Assembly (NCBI GenBank): GCA_028704195.1
Contig: JAQVLL010000164.1
Location: 1 to 5,286 of the forward strand
Direction: 5' to 3'
Length of the DNA: 5,286 bases
Source of the DNA: Smithellaceae bacterium
Lineage (GTDB): Bacteria > Desulfobacterota > Syntrophia > Syntrophales > Smithellaceae
The translations under genes and the position numbers were made by a program. Positions 1-5,286 of the stretch are shown here, piece by piece; within the stretch, counting starts at the first letter, position 1; every line of letters begins with the position of its first letter. The notes below the pieces were generated by a model. The model worked only from the letters and a program-made list of their open reading frames with translations, did not search any database and was not told the DNA's origin.

Positions 1-575
1 ATATCAAAGGTTATGTGCCGGGTGTGCGAGAAAACGGCGGACAGTATACGCATGCGGCAATATGGGCGGCCATGGCTTTTGCCGCACTGGGTGACCGGGC
101 ACGCTCCTGGGACGTAATGGACATCATCAACCCGATCAATCATGCCGGGTCTCCGGAAGAAGTCAATGTCTATAAAGTTGAGCCTTACGTTGTTGCGTCA
201 GATGTCTATGCTTTATCGCCGCATGTCGGACGCGGCGGATGGACATGGCTTTCCGGTTCCGCCGCCTGGATGTACCGGTTGATTGTGGAATCCCTGCTGG
301 GCCTTTCGATTCAAGAAAGCAGAATCCGGTTTTCTCCTTGCCTGCCGGCCGAATGGAAAGAAATCAAGATTCATTACCGTTACGGGGAAACACTCTATCA
401 TATTGTTATGCGCCAGCATGATTCAGAAACGGATCGGCCGGGTCTCACGCTGGACGGTCTGGTCGTGCCCGATTCGGAAATTGTTCTGGCTGATGATCAT
501 CAGGAACATATCATCGAAGTTGCTGTATTGATTCAAGCGCCTACAGCTCGACCTCCCGGACAATTTCCGTCTTAA
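1..575 (+). CDS. GH94 family protein, C-terminal part (cyclic beta-1,2-glucan synthase / beta-glucan phosphorylase-like), 5' truncated
   Basis: This is the 3' end of a longer gene; the frame is open to the left edge (first full codon at position 3), so the GTG at 15 is not a start. About 190 residues are visible. They match the end of the (alpha/alpha)6-barrel and the C-terminal beta domain of glycoside hydrolase family 94. Recognisable blocks are ENGGQYTHAAIW (about nt 30-65), EPYVVASDVY (nt 180-209) and GGWTWLSGSAAWMYR (nt 234-278). The His of QYTH and the segment around the GSAAW turn correspond to the phosphate-binding region in GH94 phosphorylases. The run HVGRGGWTW followed by GSAAWMYR resembles the C-terminus of NdvB/ChvB-type cyclic beta-1,2-glucan synthases, which are very large membrane proteins. 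A stand-alone 1,2-beta-oligoglucan phosphorylase is equally possible, because the transferase and membrane part would lie outside the window. The final 13 residues or so are low-complexity and Pro-rich and run into the convergent gene. Confidence 0.88.
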   Translation, partial: IKGYVPGVRENGGQYTHAAIWAAMAFAALGDRARSWDVMDIINPINHAGSPEEVNVYKVEPYVVASDVYALSPHVGRGGWTWLSGSAAWMYRLIVESLLGLSIQESRIRFSPCLPAEWKEIKIHYRYGETLYHIVMRQHDSETDRPGLTLDGLVVPDSEIVLADDHQEHIIEVAVLIQAPTARPPGQFPS

Positions 576-888
576 TCAGGGTGAGGAGCTCCTGAAAGAC
601 CGGAAGAACATCACTGCGGAACCTTCCTGCCACGCAGACCTTCATGATGTCATCTCCGACTTTCAATGTTCCTTCATTGATCCAGGCGCGGATATCCACA
701 ACGCCTTCCTTGCCCTTGAAGTGGCGTAGGGCCTGGTCCAACGCGGGACGATCATAGGAAAGGCTCATGGCTCCGACCGGTTCCCCCTGCTTGGATGTTG
801 CCCTGACAATGCCGTTATGCACCAGAATCATCCCGAGCATATCGGGTGCACACTCTTCTTTGATTTCTCTGATCCATTGCTCAATCAT
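541..888 (-). CDS. MoaE-like protein (molybdopterin synthase large-subunit family), divergent active site
   Basis: A 115-residue protein that aligns along its length with MoaE, the subunit of molybdopterin synthase that binds precursor Z while MoaD supplies sulfur. Shared elements are GMILVHNGIVR (residues 19-29, MoaE 'GAVVxFxGxVR'), GEPVGAMSLSYD (35-46), EGTLKVGDDIMKVCV (72-86) and the final helix ending LLTLIKTE (101-108). Lys106 fits E. coli Lys119. However, the HR of the 'IHRIGEL' block is replaced by NE, the 'AHR' pair reads FR (90-91), and the 'PxWKxE' segment carrying the second catalytic lysine is replaced by IVREVEL. E. coli MoaE is about 150 residues, so this one is short. An ATG at 909 is in frame, but it has no ribosome binding site; the ATG at 888 follows GGGAG at a spacing of 6 and overlaps the upstream stop by 8 bases, so 888 is preferred. 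Catalytic activity is doubtful; a regulatory or altered role is inference. Confidence 0.8.
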   Translation of the reverse strand: MIEQWIREIKEECAPDMLGMILVHNGIVRATSKQGEPVGAMSLSYDRPALDQALRHFKGKEGVVDIRAWINEGTLKVGDDIMKVCVAGRFRSDVLPVFQELLTLIKTEIVREVEL

Positions 889-1456
889 GATTCTCTCCCG
901 TTTGGTCATGGCTGCCGACAGATTTCGTTTCGCTTTCTTTTCCTAAGGCAAGCCGGGTCAGCCTGGCCGAAAGCTTTCCTGACAGGGATTCAATCAGATC
1001 TGTTTTCATGTCCGGTTCATAACGGTTGGCGTCCGCGTCGCCGTTATTCCAGGTTCCGATGATCTGACCGTCCATTGTGAAAGGCACGACCGCAACAGAC
1101 CGGATAAAATATTTTCTGCTGTGGGGAAGAAGCCTGTAAAAAGGCTGCAAATCCTTATTGGCCAGAACGGGCTTTATGCCGCCGGTAAGTATTTTGTCAA
1201 ACAGCTCTTTTGAGACAACAGACAGCCTGCTTTCCAGCCTTTCCGACATTTTTATTTCGCCCAGGACCGGCGCGATTGTTTGATGATCAATCAGCGTCAG
1301 CCATACGAAGGGGACGGTAAACTCGTTTTCAATTCCGTCGATCAGGTTTTCAAAAAGTTCTGTAATGGTTTCGGCGGACTCGATGGCGTCTTCAATTTTT
1401 TTGAAGCGCGCCGCGATGATCTCATTGATGCTCTTCAAGTCTTCTTCGCTGCTCAT
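881..1456 (-). CDS. DUF484/GAF-like domain protein
   Basis: A 191-residue soluble protein with no signal peptide or membrane segment. Residues 1-45 are charged and helical (SSEEDLKSINEIIAARFKK), and then comes a GAF-type sensory fold. This has a first strand pair around TVPFVWLTLID (47-57), a middle helix and loop with KPVLANKDL (95-103), and strands RSVAVVPFTMDGQIIGTWNNGD (119-140) followed by a closing helix (150-170). The pattern 'GtwnnGDadanRYePdMktDLIEsLs' closely resembles the end of DUF484 domains, where a similar phrase reads G-S-D-x-x-R-F-x-P-x-M-x-T-D. The last 20 residues are polar and probably disordered. Ligand and function are unknown. The start at 1456 is chosen over an in-frame ATG at 1474 because it forms an ATGA overlap with the upstream exonuclease stop and follows GGGAGGA at a spacing of 9. 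Its stop overlaps the MoaE-like start, so translation of all three genes is probably coupled. Family assignment is moderately sure. Confidence 0.8.
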   Translation of the reverse strand: MSSEEDLKSINEIIAARFKKIEDAIESAETITELFENLIDGIENEFTVPFVWLTLIDHQTIAPVLGEIKMSERLESRLSVVSKELFDKILTGGIKPVLANKDLQPFYRLLPHSRKYFIRSVAVVPFTMDGQIIGTWNNGDADANRYEPDMKTDLIESLSGKLSARLTRLALGKESETKSVGSHDQTGENHD

Positions 1457-2235
1457 GAGAATGATTCCTCCCATCGGGCATAAATTACGGCATGATCGGA
1501 CGGTTTTTCAGCCAGACGGGTTGCCAGATCAATTGTGCAGCCAATGGATTGGGCCGCCGCCGTTTTTGTTGCCAGAATATGATCAACCCGCCAGCCGAGA
1601 TTGCGTCCGACGGAGTCCCGAATGCGATAATCATAAAAAGTATACTGTCCCGGTTCATCAGGATGGTGTCTGCGGAAGATATCCGTCAGTCCCCAGGAAA
1701 TAAGATTTTGATAAGCTTTCCAGACTTCCGGATTAAAAGAAACATGCCCGAGAATTCTTTTAGGGTCATGCACATCAATGGTTTCCGGTGCGACATTAAA
1801 ATCACCACACAGGATTAATTGCTGATCCGGTCTGAAGTTCTTTTTCAGGCTGGCCTTCAGGCGACCCAGCCAGGCGAGTTTGTAGGCAAATTGCGGTTTG
1901 TCTATATCCTGCCCCTGAGGCACATAGGCATTTAAAACAATCAGATGATCAAATTCGGCTTGAATCAGGCGATCGGAATCTTTCGGTTCATCATGAAGAC
2001 CGAAAACAACTTTTCGGGGTTTGGTCCGGGAGGCAATGGCTACGCCATTATACCGTTTGCCGCCGCGGAAATTGATAAAATATCCCAGCGCTTCAAACTC
2101 GGCGGCCGGGAATTTCGCATCCTCGACTTTCGTTTCCTGCATGCAGAAAATGTCCGGCATGTTATTCTTCAGCCAGGGCAGAACAATATGCAGACGGGAA
2201 CGAATGGAATTGACGTTATAGGTTGCAATTTTCAA
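1453..2235 (-). CDS. xth: Exodeoxyribonuclease III (AP endonuclease, EEP superfamily)
   Basis: Cytoplasmic Mg-dependent 3'-5' exonuclease and class II AP endonuclease of base excision repair. From the TTG start at 2235 the protein has 260 residues, within the usual 250-270. All active-site residues of the family are present: Asn7 (ATYNVNS), Glu34 (MQETK), Tyr104 (NAYVPQG), Asp145 and Asn147 (CGDFNV), Asp218 (GWRVDHI) and His248 in the C-terminal SDHAV. Asn7 and Glu34 even keep the E. coli numbering. An upstream in-frame ATG at 2277 would add 14 residues (MIIKAPIHGRFCGK) that precede the conserved MKIATYN beginning and have no family counterpart. That ATG lacks a ribosome binding site, whereas GGAAGG lies 12 bases before the TTG (a long spacing). 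The start is therefore likely but not certain; the function is very sure. It is first gene of an operon: its TGA overlaps the next ATG by 4 bases. Confidence 0.95.
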   Translation of the reverse strand: MKIATYNVNSIRSRLHIVLPWLKNNMPDIFCMQETKVEDAKFPAAEFEALGYFINFRGGKRYNGVAIASRTKPRKVVFGLHDEPKDSDRLIQAEFDHLIVLNAYVPQGQDIDKPQFAYKLAWLGRLKASLKKNFRPDQQLILCGDFNVAPETIDVHDPKRILGHVSFNPEVWKAYQNLISWGLTDIFRRHHPDEPGQYTFYDYRIRDSVGRNLGWRVDHILATKTAAAQSIGCTIDLATRLAEKPSDHAVIYARWEESFS

Positions 2236-2269
2236 TTTTCCGCAGAACCTTCCATGAATTGGTGCCTTT

Positions 2270-2296
2270 ATTATCATGACTGGCGATTACGCTCAA
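2270..2296 (-). promoter_or_regulatory. Candidate sigma70-type promoter of the exonuclease III operon
   Basis: On the minus strand TTGAGC (2296-2291; 4 of 6 to TTGACA) is followed after 15 bases by GATAAT (2275-2270; 5 of 6 to TATAAT). The spacing is shorter than the ideal 17. Transcription would begin near 2263, leaving a leader of about 28 bases that includes the GGAAGG before the TTG start at 2235. The -10 box overlaps the alternative ATG at 2277, so if this promoter is real that ATG cannot be the start. Weak evidence from sequence alone. Confidence 0.3.
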
Positions 2297-2347
2297 GACT
2301 ATTTACAGGGATTGATGAAATTGCAGGCTTTCTCTGAACGGTTGGAG

Positions 2348-2374
2348 AATCCTGCCGCTTATAATGGCAGGATT
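2348..2374 (-). terminator. Second hairpin behind the acyl-CoA ligase gene
   Basis: A perfect 9-base inverted repeat, AATCCTGCC (2348-2356) and GGCAGGATT (2366-2374), around a 9-base loop. It lies 10 bases beyond the larger hairpin at 2384-2411 in the direction of ligase transcription. No U-tract follows on either strand, so an intrinsic terminator is not proven; it could instead be an mRNA 3' stabiliser or part of a tandem terminator. Confidence 0.3.
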
Positions 2375-2383
2375 GAATGGGAG

Positions 2384-2411
2384 ATGAGCGGGCCTTTGAC
2401 GGCCCGCTCAT
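2384..2411 (-). terminator. Strong hairpin behind the acyl-CoA ligase gene, possible terminator
   Basis: A perfect 11-base inverted repeat, ATGAGCGGGCC (2384-2394) and GGCCCGCTCAT (2401-2411), with a 6-base loop. It begins 41 bases after the ligase stop codon. The GC-rich stem and short loop fit an intrinsic terminator, but neither strand shows the usual run of T after the stem. It may work as a U-less terminator, aid Rho-dependent termination or protect the mRNA 3' end. Position argues that it belongs to the ligase transcript and insulates the exonuclease operon downstream. Confidence 0.45.
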
Positions 2412-2452
2412 GGGTCCGGGGTTACAGACAGTCAAAAAGGGGATTGGTCAGT

Positions 2453-4102
2453 TTAAATATTGGCATACAGAGTCCGGATTACTTTTTTATCGGTTTTGCC
2501 GACGCTGGTTTTGGGGATATTGTCTGTGATAATATATCGATCGGGAATGGCATAGCGGGGAATCTTTCCCTGGTCGGCGCATTCCTTCATGTGTTTTTTC
2601 AGGACCTCCGGTGTGATGCCGTCACCACGGAACGGAGGGGTCAGAACAACGAGCATCATGGGCCTTTCTCCCCATTTGGGATCTGGAATGCCGATGGCCG
2701 CCGCCTCTTGGACTGCGCGATGGAGACTGATGGCATTTTCCAGATCAAGCGACGAGACCCATTCACCGCCGGTTTTAATGACATCTTTGAGCCTGTCTGT
2801 GATCTGAATGTATCCTTCCTGGTCCATATAGCCTACATCGCCTGTATGGAGCCAACCACCGCGCCATAGGTCTTCCGTCTTTTCCGGATCTTTGTAGTAG
2901 CCTTCGGTGAACCAGGGAGCGCGAACAACAATTTCACCTGTGGCCTGACCGTCATTTGGAAGGAACTCACCGTCGGAGGAGGCGATCCGCACATCAACAA
3001 GCGTGACAGGCATTCCCGTCTTTATGGCAATATTGCTTTTCTGCTCGTTGTTATAATGTTTCATGCAGGGCTTCAGATTGGACACGCTGATGACCGGGCA
3101 GGTTTCCGACATGCCATAGCCTGTCATGATCTGGATGCCCAGATCGATGCCCGCCATGGCCAGTCCTTTGGAAAGACGGGCTCCTCCGATGATCACCTTC
3201 CAGGCGGAAAGATCAATTGCTTTTGCGACGGGACTTGTCACAAGCATCTGGAGGATCGTTGGAACGCAGTGGGAGTAAGTAACCTTTTCGCTCACGATGA
3301 GCTTAATCAGCATTTCCGGTTCATACTTGCCCGGATAAACCTGTTTGACACCCATCATGCTGGCGATGAAGGGGAATCCCCAGGCATGGACATGAAACAT
3401 GGGTGTGATGGGCATATAGACGTCTGAAGTAGAGAATCTGAGCGGGCTGTCGTGACCGCTGACGCCAATGCAGACGCTCATGGTGTGAAGCACAATCTGG
3501 CGATGAGTGAAGTATACACCTTTAGGAAGTCCCGTTGTGCCCGTTGTATAGAATGTGGTGGCCTTGGTGTTTTCATCAAGATCCGGAAAATCAAAATCTT
3601 CAGATGCAGCGTCCAGAATCGCTTCGTATTCGCCATCGATGGTCAAATCCGTTTTGGGCAATGTCTCGCTGTCCGAAAGGAGAATGATTTTCTTTACGGA
3701 TTTGAGTTTGTCCCGGATGGCAGCGAGCAGTGGCAGAAAATCGGTATTGATGAGCACCACGCTGGCCTCGGCATGATTCATTGTGTATTCGATCTGATCC
3801 GGAGAAAGCCGCCAGTTGACCGTGAACAGCACGGCTCCCATCATGGGAATGGCAAAGAAACTTTCCAGGTAACGATGGGAGTCATAGTCGAAGACAGCCA
3901 CCGTATCGCCCTTCCTTACACCAAGGTCGGCAAGGGCGCTTCCGAGCCGGTTTATCCGCACAAACAGATCTTTGTAAGTATAGCGTATCCTGTCCCGGTA
4001 AACAATTTCCTGATTTTGTGCGCTCAGCCTCGGTCCATTGAGCAGTTCTTTAATGGTCAGTTGAAACCCGTAACGGCTCCCATTCAAGGATTTTCCCTTC
4101 AT
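2453..4102 (-). CDS. AMP-forming fatty acyl-CoA ligase (medium/long-chain, AlkK/FadD-like)
   Basis: A complete 549-residue member of the ANL adenylate-forming superfamily. It activates a carboxylic acid with ATP to an acyl-adenylate and transfers the acyl group to CoA; the enzyme is cytoplasmic or membrane-associated. Landmarks in order are the ATP-binding P-loop YTTGTTGLPKG (185-195), MFHVHAWGFP (235-244), the GYGMSET motif (328-334), WLHTGD (417-422) with the adenosine ribose-binding Asp422, the hinge region DRLKDVIKTGGEWVS (436-450), and the C-terminal PKTSVGKTDKK (530-540) whose Lys536 is the expected catalytic lysine. MFHVHAWG, KTGGEWVS and the overall length resemble the AlkK group of medium-chain acyl-CoA ligases more than acetyl-CoA synthetases. 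Chain length cannot be read from sequence. The start is secure: AAAGGAGG sits 5 bases before the ATG. The gene stands alone between a terminator upstream and two hairpins downstream. In an anaerobe it would serve beta-oxidation of external fatty acids or re-activation of acids; this is inference. Confidence 0.93.
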   Translation of the reverse strand: MKGKSLNGSRYGFQLTIKELLNGPRLSAQNQEIVYRDRIRYTYKDLFVRINRLGSALADLGVRKGDTVAVFDYDSHRYLESFFAIPMMGAVLFTVNWRLSPDQIEYTMNHAEASVVLINTDFLPLLAAIRDKLKSVKKIILLSDSETLPKTDLTIDGEYEAILDAASEDFDFPDLDENTKATTFYTTGTTGLPKGVYFTHRQIVLHTMSVCIGVSGHDSPLRFSTSDVYMPITPMFHVHAWGFPFIASMMGVKQVYPGKYEPEMLIKLIVSEKVTYSHCVPTILQMLVTSPVAKAIDLSAWKVIIGGARLSKGLAMAGIDLGIQIMTGYGMSETCPVISVSNLKPCMKHYNNEQKSNIAIKTGMPVTLVDVRIASSDGEFLPNDGQATGEIVVRAPWFTEGYYKDPEKTEDLWRGGWLHTGDVGYMDQEGYIQITDRLKDVIKTGGEWVSSLDLENAISLHRAVQEAAAIGIPDPKWGERPMMLVVLTPPFRGDGITPEVLKKHMKECADQGKIPRYAIPDRYIITDNIPKTSVGKTDKKVIRTLYANI

Positions 4103-4107
4103 ATTGC

Positions 4108-4115
4108 CCTCCTTT
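4108..4115 (-). promoter_or_regulatory. Strong ribosome binding site of the acyl-CoA ligase
   Basis: AAAGGAGG on the minus strand, ending 5 bases before the ATG at 4102. It is almost a full complement of the 16S rRNA 3' end and is the best ribosome binding site in the window. It fixes the ligase start and suggests efficient translation. Confidence 0.8.
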
Positions 4116-4204
4116 AGTTGCAGTTTTCTCTGGCAACCAGGATCGGCTAAAATAGGGACGGACGCAATCCGCAGGAAGCTGTTTTATCTGTGCTTGAATG
4201 GATG

Positions 4205-4229
4205 AAAAAAAAGTAAGTCGATGACCCAC
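4205..4229 (-). terminator. Intrinsic terminator of the response regulator operon
   Basis: In the minus-strand RNA, GUGGGUC (4229-4223) pairs with GACUUAC (4219-4213) over 7 base pairs, two of them G-U wobbles, around a 3-base AUC loop. Eight U residues (4212-4205) follow directly. It starts 13 bases after the response regulator stop codon. On the plus strand the wobbles become A-C mismatches, so the signal works only for minus-strand transcripts, which agrees with the gene order. Confidence 0.65.
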
Positions 4230-4242
4230 AAAGAAATACGGA

Positions 4243-4935
4243 TCAGAAGGAGGTTCCGGATATTCTTTCGTTCTCAACCCAGTTGAGGGCGTAACGAAGA
4301 AGTTCGGTGCTGGTTTTCAGGTTCAGTTTTTCCTTGATCCGTTCCCGGTAGGTGCCGATGGTTTTTACACTGAGGTGGAGCCGGATGCCGATTTCGCTGA
4401 TGCTGAGTCCTTCTCCGATGAGCTGGAAAACCTCGAGCTCGCGGTCCGTCAGCGCCTGTAAGGGTGATTCGGCAAGTTTTTTGGGTCCATCAACAAAGCG
4501 GGACAGTATCTTGTCCGTCATTTTTTTGCTGGCATAAATGCCACCTTGCCTAACCTTGCGGATGGCCTGAACGACTGATTCGGAAGCCTCCTGCTTCATA
4601 ATGTAACCCTTGGCGCCGGCGCGGAAGGCACGTTCGGCGTATAGGGACTCATCATGCATGGAGATGACCAGCATGGTCACATCCCTGTTGGTTTTGTGAA
4701 TTTCCTTGATGAGATCTATGCCGCTCATGTCCTTGAGGGTAATATCCACGATGATCATGTCCGGTTTCAGGTCTGCAGCGGCTTTCATGGCACCATGGTA
4801 ATCTTCTGCTTCGCCGCAGACGTACAGGTCTTCTTCCTGGTTGATGAGCTGAGCAAGGCCATGCCTGAAAATAGGATGGTCATCGACAATGAGGATTCTG
4901 TGTTTGTCTGTGCCAGGTTTTTTAATTGTAGCCAT
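4243..4935 (-). CDS. NarL/FixJ-family two-component response regulator (REC + LuxR-type HTH)
   Basis: A complete 230-residue DNA-binding response regulator. The receiver domain (about 12-128) has the acidic pair Asp18-Asp19 (ILIVDDHP), the phospho-acceptor Asp64 (MIIVDITL), Ser92 as the switch residue (VISMHD) and the conserved Lys114 (GYIMK). A linker (about 130-160) leads to a LuxR/GerE-type helix-turn-helix (about 161-226) with LTDRELEVFQLIGEGLS and the recognition-helix region HLSVKTIGTYRERIKEKL. Phosphorylation by the kinase encoded just upstream should promote dimerisation and promoter binding; targets are not visible. The ATG at 4935 lies 5 bases after the kinase stop, and its AAGGG ribosome binding site (4949-4945, spacing 9) is embedded in the last codons of the kinase, so the two are probably co-translated. 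A wobble-paired terminator follows the stop codon. The subgroup is typical of NarL, DegU and related proteins; the signal cannot be inferred. Confidence 0.95.
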   Translation of the reverse strand: MATIKKPGTDKHRILIVDDHPIFRHGLAQLINQEEDLYVCGEAEDYHGAMKAAADLKPDMIIVDITLKDMSGIDLIKEIHKTNRDVTMLVISMHDESLYAERAFRAGAKGYIMKQEASESVVQAIRKVRQGGIYASKKMTDKILSRFVDGPKKLAESPLQALTDRELEVFQLIGEGLSISEIGIRLHLSVKTIGTYRERIKEKLNLKTSTELLRYALNWVENERISGTSF

Positions 4936-4940
4936 GGGTG

Positions 4941-5286
4941 TCAGCCCTTCATCAGATTGAAAGTGCAGGTAACCAGCGTTCCCCCGCCCGGTTCCGATTC
5001 GATGTGCAGCATTGCCCCGATCATGCGGGCCCGGTACTGCATGATTCTCAGGCCGATGCCGACAGCTTTAGCCGTGTCCCTGATCCCGCCTCCGTTGTCG
5101 AGAATCGACAGGGAGACGGTACCGCTGTTATTCAGCAGCTCCATGACAATTTTGGAGGATTTGCCGTGCTCGATTGCGTTGTGAATGGATTCCTTCGCGA
5201 TATAATAAAGGTGGGTGGCAAGAGAATTATCGCGGATGGGAATATGTCGGGGGCAGCGAAAGATGCAGACTATACTAAAAATGGCT
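4941..5286 (-). CDS. Sensor histidine kinase, NarX/DegS type, C-terminal ATPase domain (5' truncated)
   Basis: Only the last 114 codons are in the window; the frame stays open to the right edge, so the internal ATG at 5144 is not the start. The visible part is a HATPase_c domain of the HisKA_3 group. It shows an N-box (HLYYIAKESIHNAIEHGKSS), a G1-type box LDNGGGI with the ATP-contacting Asp, a G2-type segment GIGLRIMQYRARMIGA and the closing PGGGTLVTCTF. The stretch before the N-box (CPRHIPIRDNSLATHLY) also fits this kinase class, whose members commonly read 'P-x-x-D-N-x-x-A-T-H-L-Y-R-I-A-Q-E-A'. The phosphorylated His, the dimerisation helices and any sensor or membrane part lie outside. The gene ends 5 bases before the NarL-type regulator, so this is a kinase-regulator pair in one operon. 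The sensed signal cannot be inferred. Confidence 0.9.
   Translation of the reverse strand, partial: AIFSIVCIFRCPRHIPIRDNSLATHLYYIAKESIHNAIEHGKSSKIVMELLNNSGTVSLSILDNGGGIRDTAKAVGIGLRIMQYRARMIGAMLHIESEPGGGTLVTCTFNLMKG

Noticed and set aside
490..503. Perfect 14-base palindrome CTGATGATCATCAG
   Set aside because: It lies within the GH94 coding sequence in the Asp/His-rich tail and has no loop or U-tract. Although it sits downstream of the MoaE-like stop on the minus strand, it is probably a by-product of codon sequence.
889..909. Upstream ATG at 909 for the MoaE-like gene and at 1474 for the DUF484/GAF-like gene
   Set aside because: Both lack a ribosome binding site and would lengthen overlaps with the preceding genes; the internal ATGs at 888 and 1456 have good sites and typical short coupling overlaps.
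3452..4117. Long plus-strand open frame of 221 codons opposite the acyl-CoA ligase gene
   Set aside because: It is antisense to a clear ANL-family gene, has no family resemblance, and is rich in His, Cys and Arg as expected of a shadow frame. The same holds for the plus-strand frames at 2276-2869, 3056-3427, 1945-2337 and 4654-5184.
4244..4260. Minus-strand ACCTCCTTCTGATCC resembling the 16S rRNA 3' end (anti-Shine-Dalgarno)
   Set aside because: It encodes the last residues (T-S-F) and stop of the response regulator, with no other rRNA sequence around it, so it is a chance match.
4050..4277. Minus-strand frame of 75 codons spanning the regulator-ligase gap
   Set aside because: It overlaps both flanking genes in another frame, runs through the terminator and the ligase ribosome binding site, and resembles no known protein.
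541..5286. Possible defence island, mobile element or CRISPR content
   Set aside because: I saw no transposase, integrase, toxin-antitoxin pair, direct-repeat array or compositional break; every large frame is accounted for by a housekeeping or signalling family.

Overview
The window looks like an ordinary chromosomal stretch of a Gram-negative bacterium, most likely an anaerobic deltaproteobacterium (Desulfobacterota, Syntrophus/Smithella-like). This rests on gene style only: an AlkK-like acyl-CoA ligase, a degenerate MoaE-like protein, NarL-type signalling and moderate GC. It is not a placement by phylogeny. There are no tRNA or rRNA genes, CRISPR repeats, insertion sequences or phage genes.

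Layout from left to right. (1) Positions 1-575, plus strand: the C-terminal end of a GH94 protein resembling cyclic beta-1,2-glucan synthase or a related phosphorylase, cut by the window's left edge. (2) Positions 541-2235, minus strand: a tight three-gene operon, transcribed in the order exodeoxyribonuclease III, a DUF484/GAF-like protein, and a MoaE-like protein. The joints are a 4-base ATGA overlap and an 8-base overlap. The MoaE-like gene ends inside the last codons of the convergent GH94 gene. (3) Positions 2236-2452: a non-coding gap with a possible promoter for the operon and two strong inverted repeats lying behind the acyl-CoA ligase gene. (4) Positions 2453-4102, minus strand: a complete 549-residue AMP-forming fatty acyl-CoA ligase with a near-perfect ribosome binding site. 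(5) Positions 4103-4242: a leader holding a U-tract terminator for the gene upstream. (6) Positions 4243-5286, minus strand: a NarL/FixJ response regulator and, just upstream of it, the ATPase end of its presumed histidine kinase partner, cut by the right edge.

The genes fall into separate units: a glucan enzyme, a repair/GAF/MoaE-like operon, a single fatty-acid activation gene, and a two-component pair. The response regulator is separated from the ligase gene by a convincing terminator, so the ligase probably has its own promoter, although none is obvious. The least explained element is the operon that couples a DNA repair nuclease to a GAF-type protein and to a MoaE homologue lacking most of the usual active-site residues. 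I see no clear evidence of a wholly new system.
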